Of a stretch of 35,082 nucleotides of DNA, positions 16,972 to 24,350 are shown in pieces. The translations under genes and the position numbers were made by a program. This DNA comes from CAYUQT01 sp964596165 (lineage in GTDB: Bacteria > Planctomycetota > Phycisphaerae > UBA1845 > JAFGLZ01), in NCBI GenBank assembly GCA_964596165.1, contig CAZQTW010000064.1:1-35082 (forward strand), written 5' to 3'. The notes beneath the pieces were generated by a model that worked only from the letters and a program-made list of their open reading frames with translations, ran no database searches and was not told the origin of the DNA. Every line of letters starts with the position of its first letter. Position 1 is the first letter of the stretch.

Positions 16972-17110
16972 TTCAACCTCAGCGATGGAGGACGACTCGC
17001 CCTGACTATGGATCGGCGTACTTTTCATTTGAACCCGCATGATCTTCCAAGGTAGAGTCGGAGACCGGCATCGGCGGGGTTGCTTTCCGGCAGAATCATC
17101 GGAGGTTCTC

Positions 17111-18034
17111 GTGGTTGAGATTCGTCTCGCCAGACCTGATGAACGTTATGAGGCTCTCTCCGTCGTGCTGAATCAGCCCGGGCTGCCCCCGGAGGACTTG
17201 GCAGCACATATTCGGACGTTGCTCAGCTTCGGGGAGGGCAGAAACGGGTTCGCACAGGAGCAGTGGGTGGCCGTCGAGGGAGGTGAAATCGCGCTCGCGG
17301 TGGGTTGCCTGGATTCTCCCGGCCGAACCACGCTTCTCTTCCTGCCTTCGACGGCTCTCAATGCCCACGAAAGGGAACTGCTGGTGGCGTTGGTCGGTCG
17401 CGCTACCGCCGCGGCGAATCAGCGAGGGATGAGACTCATTCAATCGCTGATCGCACCGGAATCGGCGGCCGAGCGCTACGTTCTCGCATCGGCCGGCTTT
17501 GAGTTGATGGCGGAGCTGATATACCTGGAGCGTCTTACCACGCTGCCCCTGCCTCGCGTCCCCGTCTCGGATGCGTTGACCTGGGTGTGCTACGGGACCG
17601 ACACCCGGGTTTTGTTCGAAGAGGTGGTTCAGGCGACGTACAAGCACAGCTTGGACTGTCCGAGGCTTAGCGGCCTGCGGGATATCGGCGACGTCATCGC
17701 CGGCCACAGGGCCACCGGCGAGTTTGACCCCCAAGACTGGTTTGTGTTCCGGCAACACGGTCGCTCCATAGGCTGCCTCTTGCTCGCGAAGACACCGCAA
17801 CGGCAGGCGATGGAGCTTGTATACATGGGCGTGGTGCCGGAAGCCCGCGGGCGGCATTTCGGTGCTGTCATGCTGGCGCACGCTCTCCAACATGCCAAGC
17901 GGAAAGGGATTGCGTACATGACTTTGGCCGTCGACTGCAACAACGCCCCCGCGCGGAGACTCTACGGTCAGTTCGGTTTCACGGAGACGATTCGCCGAGC
18001 AGCATGGGTTCTAACCCATCAGAGAACCGCTTGA
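17111..18034 (+). CDS. GNAT-family N-acetyltransferase
   Basis: A 307-residue cytoplasmic protein with the acetyl-CoA-dependent GNAT fold in the C-terminal half: ELVYMGVVPEARGRHFGAVMLAHAL is the acetyl-CoA loop (motif A), followed by MTLAVDCNNAPARRLYGQFGFTET, the family's last strands. In the loop the usual Gly (RGxGxG) is His in RGRHFG. The N-terminal half looks like a second, degenerate GNAT domain, as in mycothiol-synthase-like proteins. The start is GTG 17111, with GGAGG (17101-17105) 5 nt before it; the open frame to 17039 has no such site. The acceptor substrate cannot be told. It lies directly upstream of the dnaA region, on the same strand, with a 306-bp gap. Confidence 0.85.
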   Translation: MVEIRLARPDERYEALSVVLNQPGLPPEDLAAHIRTLLSFGEGRNGFAQEQWVAVEGGEIALAVGCLDSPGRTTLLFLPSTALNAHERELLVALVGRATAAANQRGMRLIQSLIAPESAAERYVLASAGFELMAELIYLERLTTLPLPRVPVSDALTWVCYGTDTRVLFEEVVQATYKHSLDCPRLSGLRDIGDVIAGHRATGEFDPQDWFVFRQHGRSIGCLLLAKTPQRQAMELVYMGVVPEARGRHFGAVMLAHALQHAKRKGIAYMTLAVDCNNAPARRLYGQFGFTETIRRAAWVLTHQRTA

Positions 18035-18054
18035 TACGATGCGTAGAGAGTCAC

Positions 18055-18063
18055 TTATCCACA
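18055..18063 (+). promoter_or_regulatory. DnaA box, perfect consensus
   Basis: TTATCCACA, an exact match to the E. coli-type DnaA box, lies 20 nt after the stop of the GNAT gene. It overlaps the left arm of the adjacent inverted repeat (18060-18068). Confidence 0.75.
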
Positions 18064-18091
18064 TCTTGCCAACAGAGACGCCCAAGATGTG
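18060..18091. repeat. 9-bp perfect inverted repeat next to the DnaA box
   Basis: CACATCTTG (18060-18068), 14-nt loop, CAAGATGTG (18083-18091). A run of ten T (18109-18118) begins 17 nt after it, too far for a normal intrinsic terminator. It may be part of an origin or end the GNAT transcript. Confidence 0.6.
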
Positions 18092-18184
18092 CAAAACCGG
18101 TGCATGAGTTTTTTTTTTGGAGCGCAAGTTGCGGAGTGATTGGGGCGAACTCGCTGTTGACAAGTTTTGTCCTCTTGAAGGGGA

Positions 18185-18213
18185 TTGACCGGATTTCGGC
18201 TCAGTGTTAACAT
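18185..18213 (+). promoter_or_regulatory. Candidate dnaA promoter
   Basis: TTGACC (18185-18190; 5 of 6) and TAACAT (18208-18213; 4 of 6) are 17 nt apart, giving a leader of about 120 nt. A perfect -35 hexamer, TTGACA, also occurs at 18157-18162 within a small palindrome GACAA-GTT-TTGTC, but has no good -10 partner. Confidence 0.4.
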
Positions 18214-18339
18214 CCAGCCGCTTTGATCGGTGGCGCTGGTCCGATCGAGCAAACAGTGTAGGTTTGGGTTTTCTCCCATAGGAAGAAGAACAGAACGGTT
18301 GCCCCGACTTTCTGCCGCTTGGGAAAGCGGAGGAAGAAT

Positions 18340-18348
18340 TGTGGATAG
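18340..18348 (-). promoter_or_regulatory. DnaA box covering the dnaA start codon
   Basis: TGTGGATAG on the plus strand (CTATCCACA on the minus; 8 of 9 to consensus) contains the GTG initiation codon of dnaA at 18341-18343. Binding of DnaA here could block expression of its own gene. Confidence 0.55.
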
Positions 18349-19753
18349 TGCGTCTCACGATAGAGTAGAGGATATTCGGGGTAGAATAGCCCAGAAGGTT
18401 GGATCCCAAAGGTTTAACCTTTGGTTCAAGAACTCGACGCAGTTCAACGTGGTTGAAGACCACCTTGAAGTCGGCGTACCGAACCCGTTCATCGGCGGTT
18501 GGATCGAACGTCATTTTAGCGACCAAATCGCCGAGGCGGCCAAGGAGGCGACGGGCAGGGAACTGCAAATCCTGTATTCCGTCAATCCTTCCCTGATCAG
18601 CGGGCTGCGCGGTCGTCAGTCGGACGAACAAGCATCCGCGGCAGTTCGTCTCGTCGGTCCGGAACGACGCCCCGGTTGCCCCGGCGATAGTCGGGCAACC
18701 CCTCGGATTCTGAAGGGGCGCTTGGATAGCTTCGTGGTTGGTTCGAGCAATCGATTGGCGTTCAATGCGGCGTTGGCGGTTGTCGAGGGGTCGAATGCGC
18801 GATACGGCCCGCTGTTCATTCACGGGGGTTGCGGCCTGGGCAAGACGCACCTGCTTCAAGGAATCGCGAACGCCCTGGCGGCCAAGAACCCGAATCTCAG
18901 GTGGGAGTATCTGTCGGGTGAGGAGTTCACCAATCGTTTTCTGGGGGCCTTGCACAATCGTCAACTGGACCAGCTTCGTCAACGGCTGCGACACCTCGAC
19001 GCCCGGATTATCGACGACGTGCACTTCCTCGCCAACAAGAAGGCGACCCAAGAAGAGTTCCTCCACACATTCAACGCGATCGATTCCGTGGGCAAGCAGG
19101 TGGTGATGGCTTCGGATTCTCACCCGAAGCTGATCGGTCAGTTGTCGGTTTCGCTCATCAGTCGGTTCATGTCGGGGATGGTCGTCAAGATCGAATCTCC
19201 GGACTTTGAAACGCGGTGCGAGATTCTGCGACGTCGGGCGGCGCAAGCCCGTCGTGAAGTTCCCAAGGCGGTCATCGAGTACATCGCCGAGAATCTCGAG
19301 TCGAACGTAAGGGAACTCGAGGGCGCGTTTCTGAAACTGACGGCTTTTGCTCACGTCGTCGGTCAGCCGATCACCATGGCCTTGGCGAAGCAGGCGCTGG
19401 CGGAGCATATCAGTCGTGCCGCCCCGGTGGTCCGGTTGGCGGACATCGAGAATGCCGTGGCCGCGTTCTTCGGGCTTTCACCGGCCGATCTCCATACGTC
19501 GCGGAAGGCACGGACGATTGCGCTGGCACGCGCTATCGCGATGTTCCTGGCAAGAAAGCATACGGATATGAGCTTTCCGGAGATCGGCCGGTTCATGGGA
19601 AACAAGAACCACTCCACGGTGGTTCATGCGTGTAGACGGTTAGGCAGGATTCTTCAAGAGGGTGGCGCGGTCTGCTGGAGTACCCCTGCCGGCAAGAGCG
19701 AGTCGAGTCTCAAGACATTGCTGGAGACGTTGGACAAGCAACTGGTCCGATAG
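18341..19753 (+). CDS. dnaA: Chromosomal replication initiator DnaA
   Basis: A 470-residue AAA+ ATPase that binds DnaA boxes and opens the origin. Domain I is at 1-85 (SQRFNLWFKNS, FIGGWIERHF), a short linker follows at 86-127, domain III begins at LDSFVVGSSNRLAFNAA, with Walker A G162-G-C-G-L-G-K-T169 (Cys where most have Val), Walker B IIDDVHFL (Asp225/Asp226) and the SRF block (Arg275). Domain IV has ARAIAMFLARKHTDMSFPEIG and the box-contact loop N423-H424-S425-T426 (E. coli has Asp-His-Thr). GTG 18341 was chosen for GGAGGAAG about 6 nt upstream and because domain I begins soon after. dnaN, usually next, is absent; a GlmM-like gene follows after a terminator. Confidence 0.96.
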   Translation: MDSASHDRVEDIRGRIAQKVGSQRFNLWFKNSTQFNVVEDHLEVGVPNPFIGGWIERHFSDQIAEAAKEATGRELQILYSVNPSLISGLRGRQSDEQASAAVRLVGPERRPGCPGDSRATPRILKGRLDSFVVGSSNRLAFNAALAVVEGSNARYGPLFIHGGCGLGKTHLLQGIANALAAKNPNLRWEYLSGEEFTNRFLGALHNRQLDQLRQRLRHLDARIIDDVHFLANKKATQEEFLHTFNAIDSVGKQVVMASDSHPKLIGQLSVSLISRFMSGMVVKIESPDFETRCEILRRRAAQARREVPKAVIEYIAENLESNVRELEGAFLKLTAFAHVVGQPITMALAKQALAEHISRAAPVVRLADIENAVAAFFGLSPADLHTSRKARTIALARAIAMFLARKHTDMSFPEIGRFMGNKNHSTVVHACRRLGRILQEGGAVCWSTPAGKSESSLKTLLETLDKQLVR

Positions 19754-19805
19754 CTCAGGCGTTTGTATTGGGGCAGGGTGAAGCGAGCTGGTTGGGGTGA
19801 GAAGC

Positions 19806-19840
19806 AAGCGGGAGTCAGGGCGGATTCCCGCTTCTTCTTT
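19806..19840 (+). terminator. Probable intrinsic terminator of dnaA
   Basis: AAGCGGGA (19806-19813), 12-nt loop, TCCCGCTT (19826-19833), then CTTCTTT (19834-19840). The 8-bp GC-rich stem with a T-rich tail, 52 nt after the dnaA stop, fits an intrinsic terminator. Confidence 0.65.
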
Positions 19841-20010
19841 GCGCCGACGGCGGCGTGGCGTAAAGGTTCACGGGCGGAGCCGTCGCGAGAACATGTCATC
19901 GAATATGGGGAATTCCCATGGTGGATGCGTAACCTTTTTTTCCCATGGTTGACCCGCCGCCACCGATAGAGTATGGGGCACAGTGCATGGTCCCACCGGG
20001 AGAACCGGGT

Positions 20011-21363
20011 ATGACGCTCATCATCAGTGTTTCCGGTGTTCGCGGCGTTATCGGACAGGGGCTGACGCCGCAAGTCGCCTGCGACTTCGGCTGTGCGTTC
20101 GGCGGGTACCTGAACGGCGGGCGCGTCGTGTTGGGTCGGGATACCCGTCCAAGCGGGGGCATGGTTCGGGACGCGGTTGTCGCGGGCCTGACCGCCTCCG
20201 GCTGTGAGGTTCTGGACTTGGGGGTTGTCAGTACCCCCGGCGTGGGCCTGATGACGCGGCAACTCCATGCCGCGGGAGGGGTGGTCGTTACCGCGAGCCA
20301 CAATCCTCCGCCTTGGAACGGCATCAAGTTTCTGGCGGCCGAGGGTTGGGCCGCGCCACCCGAGACGGCCGAACGTATTCGCGCCATCTTCGAGGCCAAG
20401 GAGTTTCGTTTCGTCGACGCGCAGCACGCCGGCCAAGCCATCCCACGGGCCGGTACTCACGAACGGCATGTTGAGGCGGTTCTTGCGGGGCTCGACGTCG
20501 ATCGGATTAGCCGGCGTCGGTACCGGGTCGTTCTCGACAGCATCAACGGGGCAGGGGGAGTCGGCGGGGCGATGCTGCTGAGACGGCTCGGCTGTGATCT
20601 CGTTCACATCAATGCCGAGCCGAACGGGCAGTTCGCGCACACCCCGGAACCGATAGCCGAGAACCTCGGTTCTCTGTGCGAGGTGGTACGGACGTGTCGG
20701 GCCGACATCGGCTTCGCTCAGGACCCCGACGCCGATCGATTGGCGTTGGTCGACGAAAGGGGCACGACCGTTGGTGAGGAATACACACTGGCATTGGTCG
20801 CACGCCATGTGTTCTCCGAACGACCGGGGCCCGCCGCGGCCAATCTGTCCACTTCGCGAATGATCGATGACGTGGCGAAGGCGGCGGGGGGGCGTTGCGT
20901 GGTCCATCGAACGCCGGTGGGCGAAGCCCATGTGGCTCGCGCCGTCGTGGACCGCGGTTGCGTGATCGGCGGCGAAGGGAACGGCGGCGTGATCGATCCC
21001 CGCGTCGTCCCCGTTCGAGACAGCTTCGCGGCGATGGGACTTGTTCTCGACCTACTGGTCGCGACGGGGAAGTCGCTCAGCCAACTTGTTGCGGAACTGC
21101 CTCGCTATACCATGATCAAACAGAAGTTCCCGTGTACGCCGGAGAAGGCGTCGGAGGTTCTGAGCGAGGTCCGCCGGGTTTTCGCCGACGCTCCGATCAA
21201 TGACGCCGACGGGATCCGAGTGGACTGGCCCGAAGGGTGGGTCCATGTGCGGGCCAGCAACACGGAGCCGATCATGAGGATCATTGCTGAGGCGAACACC
21301 CAATCGGCGGCGGATCAGCTCGTCGCACGTGTCCGCGCCGTTGCGGATCGCGTGCTCGGGTGA
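20011..21363 (+). CDS. glmM: Phosphohexomutase, phosphoglucosamine mutase-like (GlmM/ManB family)
   Basis: A 450-residue cytoplasmic alpha-D-phosphohexomutase, which moves a phosphate between positions 1 and 6 of a hexose (amino)phosphate. The signs are: ISVSGVRGVIG at the start, the phosphoserine loop VVVTASHNPPPWNGIKF (Ser96), the magnesium loop DPDADRLALVDERG, the sugar-binding GEGNGGVIDP and the phosphate-binding RASNTEPIMRIIAEA. All four catalytic motifs are intact. GlmM feeds peptidoglycan UDP-GlcNAc synthesis, whereas phosphomannomutase feeds GDP-mannose; GEGNGG is also found in both, so the exact sugar is open and the symbol is tentative. ATG 20011 has GGGAG about 8 nt upstream; the frame continues to 19945. 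It follows dnaA after a terminator. Confidence 0.82.
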   Translation: MTLIISVSGVRGVIGQGLTPQVACDFGCAFGGYLNGGRVVLGRDTRPSGGMVRDAVVAGLTASGCEVLDLGVVSTPGVGLMTRQLHAAGGVVVTASHNPPPWNGIKFLAAEGWAAPPETAERIRAIFEAKEFRFVDAQHAGQAIPRAGTHERHVEAVLAGLDVDRISRRRYRVVLDSINGAGGVGGAMLLRRLGCDLVHINAEPNGQFAHTPEPIAENLGSLCEVVRTCRADIGFAQDPDADRLALVDERGTTVGEEYTLALVARHVFSERPGPAAANLSTSRMIDDVAKAAGGRCVVHRTPVGEAHVARAVVDRGCVIGGEGNGGVIDPRVVPVRDSFAAMGLVLDLLVATGKSLSQLVAELPRYTMIKQKFPCTPEKASEVLSEVRRVFADAPINDADGIRVDWPEGWVHVRASNTEPIMRIIAEANTQSAADQLVARVRAVADRVLG

Positions 21364-21499
21364 TTCCGGTTGTCCGCGCGGCCGCAAGCGGATGATTCGG
21401 GGAGGGCGGCCACAGACGCCATGATCGTTGTTGAACCGTTTCCGACCGGCAACGCATGGATGTGTCTTGCGTGCGTTTCAGATCGATGAGGAGATAGTC

Positions 21500-21547
21500 G
21501 TGGCGGAATTCGGACCGATGGAGAGACGGTGGAGACTCACGGCCTGA
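21500..21547 (+). CDS. Possible 15-codon upstream ORF (leader peptide candidate)
   Basis: GTG 21500 follows GAGGAG (21488-21493) at 6 nt and reads 15 codons to TGA at 21545. It lies 87 nt before the secreted Pro/Gly-rich gene. It may be chance: there is no homology, and the region has no attenuator-like stem-loop that I can pick out. Confidence 0.2.
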   Translation: MAEFGPMERRWRLTA

Positions 21548-21634
21548 TAACCATGTGGCAACGGGTACGGCCGCAATATCGGCGTCCGGTTCTCGTTTCC
21601 TTCTGCGGAAGGTTTCTTTCCGGGAGAGATGATT

Positions 21635-22372
21635 ATGAGTTATGGGAGCACGTCCTATCGTTGGTTGTCGGCAGTGCTGGCGGCGGCCGGTGTGGCCGCC
21701 CTGTCGTTGGTGACGGTCCCTCTCGTGGGAGCGGCTGAACCGGGTCCTCGTCCGGGCCCGGCGCGGGGTCCGAAGCCGCCTGCCGGTGCACACAGAGCGG
21801 GTGCGCCGAAGCCGGGTCCTCGAGGACCGGCACCCAAGCATGTCCCGCCGGGCAAGGTCCACCATTGGCACGGCACGAGGTACTACTGGAGTCCCGTGTA
21901 TGTCCCCAAAGCCAGTCGGTACGTCTGGGGGGCGACGGGTTATCCGTACTACATTGGGGGTACCAGCTACACGGTTATTCAGGAGCCCGCGTCGGGACTG
22001 CAGACGTCCGCGGAATCCGGTGATCCGCAGGGGACCTCGAGTGTGTTGTACGGTCAGATCCTTGAACTCACGGCGATGGTGCATGAGTGGCGGACGTTGA
22101 ACGAATCATCCGAGTTCCAGATGCGGCTGCCACCGGACACGGCCGATGTACCCGCCGATAGTGCCGACGTCGTCAAGAAGATCAAGCAGTACAACCAGCG
22201 GTTCGACACCGTAAGTCGAGCGGGGATGCAGAAGATCGCCGCCGGACAGCCCGCCGATTCGGAGCTTGACCAGGCGAGGACGACGCTGGACAGCCTCATC
22301 GAGGTTGTTGACAAGCTGCCGGCTCCTCCCAAGCGCAAGCAAGCGGGCGATACGAGCAGCTCGCGGAAATGA
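21635..22372 (+). CDS. Secreted Pro/Gly/Ala-rich protein, unknown function
   Basis: A 245-residue exported protein. The start ATG 21635 has GGGAG 8 nt upstream; ATG 21629 lies directly on the ribosome site and is less likely. The signal peptide is residues about 1-33 (a hydrophobic stretch AVLAAAGVAALSLVTVPLVGA). Then follows a low-complexity region rich in Pro, Gly, Arg and Lys (about 35-72: repeated PGP/GPR/PKP), then a Tyr/His/Trp-rich segment with HHWHGTRYYWSPVYVP and YPYYIGG, then a charged helical region near 130-230, perhaps a coiled coil (QILELTAMVHEWRTLN, KIKQYNQRFD), and a Lys/Ser tail. No catalytic motif is seen. The composition is like cell-envelope proteins of planctomycetes; that assignment is inference. 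Confidence 0.7.
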   Translation: MSYGSTSYRWLSAVLAAAGVAALSLVTVPLVGAAEPGPRPGPARGPKPPAGAHRAGAPKPGPRGPAPKHVPPGKVHHWHGTRYYWSPVYVPKASRYVWGATGYPYYIGGTSYTVIQEPASGLQTSAESGDPQGTSSVLYGQILELTAMVHEWRTLNESSEFQMRLPPDTADVPADSADVVKKIKQYNQRFDTVSRAGMQKIAAGQPADSELDQARTTLDSLIEVVDKLPAPPKRKQAGDTSSSRK

Positions 22373-22434
22373 CCGGCGGACGATAGCCAAACGTACGGGG
22401 TGAAGCGCGGGTATTCATGTTGGTCGTACCGGGC

Positions 22435-22698
22435 TTAACCAGCCCTGAAGAAACGGCAATCGGTGCCGCCGGGTCCGATTCGGATGTTGATGGCCCGACC
22501 GCACCGCGGACAATTGCCCGAATAGGCAGTGGCGTGGCGATTCCGATACACCCTGGCGTAGACGCCGCAACACGTGAACTGGATTCCCAGCCAGCGCCTT
22601 CCGCCGGTGGATCCCTCTTTCGGGACGGCCTCGCCTGCGGCACCCTCGCCGCCCTCCATTGAGGAGACATCCAGGATGTAGTCGCAATCTCTGCCCAT
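22435..22698 (-). CDS. Small Cys4 zinc-finger-like protein
   Basis: An 87-residue protein with a low-complexity Gly/Glu-rich N-terminal third and a compact C-terminal zinc-site module: IQFTCCGVYARVYRN, then GNCPRCGRAINIRIGPGG, that is Cys43-Cys44 and Cys63/Cys66. The end RIGPGGTDCRFFRAG is well-ordered and gene-like, and I recall similar small planctomycete proteins of unknown function, though I could not search to confirm. It has no Shine-Dalgarno. A TAGAAT box (22704-22709 on the minus strand) ends 5 nt before the ATG, so the mRNA may be leaderless. It could bind zinc and nucleic acid or a partner protein; that is inference. It lies between two + strand genes. Confidence 0.65.
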   Translation of the reverse strand: MGRDCDYILDVSSMEGGEGAAGEAVPKEGSTGGRRWLGIQFTCCGVYARVYRNRHATAYSGNCPRCGRAINIRIGPGGTDCRFFRAG

Positions 22699-22883
22699 CG
22701 TTCATTCTATCGACTAAGCGGTATTGCATCGTTAGCGCTCGATCGGTGGGCCGTCGGGCCGTACTGAAAGCCCGGTTCAACCCTTTCAGGCGGTGCCTCG
22801 TACAAACTCAACGGAAGCCTCTGGCCTGACGCGGGCAGCACTGTATATTGGATATTTCTTGACTGAGGAAAGGACGCACGGAC

Positions 22884-23939
22884 ATGGCCAAGAAACTGGG
22901 TGCGGCGGTCTTTGGAGCGGGGTGGGTTGCCGGCGAACACATTCGGGCCTATCAGAAGAACCCTTGTGTCGAGGTTGTGGCTGTCGGCAGTCGGCGTCTT
23001 GAGACCGCGAAGGCAAAGGCAGCGGCACTCAATCTCGATTGTCCCTGTTATGACGACTACGACAAGCTTCTGGCCAATCCCAACGTGGACATCGTCAGCA
23101 TTTGCGCGCCGGCGAGCGTGCATGTGGATTTGGGCGTTCGCGCCGCCAAGGCGGGCAAACACATCTTGATGGAAAAGCCGATGTGCGTGGACCTGGCGGG
23201 GGCCAAGCAACTGCGCGATGTGGTGGCGGCGGCCAAGGTGAAGTCGGTGGTCAGCTTCGTTCTTCGATGGAACCCGCTGGTCAACATCATCAAGCGGCAG
23301 CTCGCTGACGGAGCGGTGGGCAAAATCGTGTACGGGGAGTTTGCGTACTTCCACGCCATCGGTCCCTGGTATCCCGGATTTGAGCACTACAAAACCAAGG
23401 CGGGTACGGGCAACGCGATGCTGTGTGGCGGGAGCCATGCCGTTGACGCCATGCGGTGGTTCATTCGCGATCGGATCACCGAGGTGACGGCGTATTCCTC
23501 GCGGAGCAATGTCCCGCCTTTCGACCAGATTGAATACGATCCGACGATCGTGGCCATCTGCAAATTCGCCAAAGGCACGATCGCCAAGGTGGCGTGCAGC
23601 TTCGAATGCAACTGCCCTTATATGTTCGACATCTTGTTAATGGGAGACAAGGGGACTATTCGCGACAATTGTTACTACGGCGAGAAGTGTCTGGGCACAT
23701 TCGGTCATCCGGAGATCGGTCAAGGCCAGTACGGTTGGGTGGAGTGGCCGACGATTCTCCCCGACAGCGGCGACGTGTCGCATCATCCGTTTCAAGGTGA
23801 AATCGATCATCTGGTGGAATGCGTTCGTACGAACACGGAATCCCACGTGAACATCGCCGATGCGTACGAGACGCACGAACTCTGCATCGCGGCCACTCTG
23901 TCGGCCGAGCAAGGTCGACCGATCAAGTTGCCGCTCTAG
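22884..23939 (+). CDS. Gfo/Idh/MocA-family oxidoreductase
   Basis: A 351-residue NAD(P)-dependent dehydrogenase of the Gfo/Idh/MocA family, which oxidises sugars, inositols or related alcohols. The Rossmann start is VFGAGWVAGEHI (GxGxx-A type), the conserved ILMEKP (Glu97-Lys98-Pro99) and CGGSHAVDAMRWF (His185, Asp188) contain the catalytic-type residues. It is full length for the family. Start: ATG 22884, with GAGGAAAGGA upstream. It has no signal peptide, so it is cytoplasmic. The next gene is 411 nt away, so it is probably a single gene. Substrate unknown. Confidence 0.92.
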   Translation: MAKKLGAAVFGAGWVAGEHIRAYQKNPCVEVVAVGSRRLETAKAKAAALNLDCPCYDDYDKLLANPNVDIVSICAPASVHVDLGVRAAKAGKHILMEKPMCVDLAGAKQLRDVVAAAKVKSVVSFVLRWNPLVNIIKRQLADGAVGKIVYGEFAYFHAIGPWYPGFEHYKTKAGTGNAMLCGGSHAVDAMRWFIRDRITEVTAYSSRSNVPPFDQIEYDPTIVAICKFAKGTIAKVACSFECNCPYMFDILLMGDKGTIRDNCYYGEKCLGTFGHPEIGQGQYGWVEWPTILPDSGDVSHHPFQGEIDHLVECVRTNTESHVNIADAYETHELCIAATLSAEQGRPIKLPL

Positions 23940-24350
23940 CGTCGGCCAGGCACTCTTGCGTTGGAGCATCCGCCGGAGGTTTGGAGCGGTTCTCGCCTCG
24001 GTGACGAAAAGACTAACGTTTGAGGTGCGAGGCGACGGTTTGGCCTTTTCGGATTTGAATGCGGCATTTCGCTGATAAGTCTCCCATGCTGATGGCATCC
24101 TGTTAAGATGGGTCGGATATGTCTTCCATGGGCGTTGGTTTCCTGTACGGGCACCCGCTAACCTGGACCCAACCCATGTGTCTTTGATGGCAGGGTTGCG
24201 GCTGCTCGGTTGCGTTCTTGGCGTGCGGCGGGGCGGCGAATCCGAAAAAAAGTCCAGGGAAAGCTTGCATTTGTCCGATAGCCTAAGTAGAGTGAGGGAG
24301 TAAAGTTAACTCCCAGGCGCGGTGTCCATCTTAGATTGGCCGGAAGAGCG
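23940..24350. other. Intergenic region, no gene seen
   Basis: This 411-bp spacer lies between the oxidoreductase and the PGRP-like gene. No gene-like open frame with a ribosome binding site was found. Near its end there is a short inverted repeat, GGGAGT-AAAGTTA-ACTCCC (24296-24314), 36 nt before the next start, and a weak promoter-like pair TTGCAT (24265) and TAGAGT (24288), 17 nt apart. Confidence 0.45.
24296..24314. promoter_or_regulatory. 6-bp inverted repeat upstream of the PGRP-like gene
   Basis: GGGAGT (24296-24301), 7-nt loop, ACTCCC (24309-24314). It lies right after a weak -10-like TAGAGT (24288-24293), so it may be an operator or a stem in the leader. Function is a guess. Confidence 0.3.

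Larger units (their letters stand above)
18035..18340. other. Candidate replication origin / dnaA regulatory region
   Basis: This 306-bp gap before dnaA contains a perfect DnaA box, an inverted repeat, a T10 tract, promoter-like elements and, at its end, a second near-perfect DnaA box. I found only two good boxes, fewer than the cluster usual for an origin, so it may be an autoregulatory region rather than oriC. No protein gene was recognised inside it. Confidence 0.45.

Noticed and set aside
16889..17110. CtsR operator in front of mcsA
   Set aside because: No GGTCAAA heptad direct repeat; only an unrelated inverted repeat is present.
22431..22445. GGGCT-TAACC-AGCCC as a terminator for the zinc-finger gene
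   Set aside because: The stem has only 5 bp, overlaps the stop codon and has no T tract.
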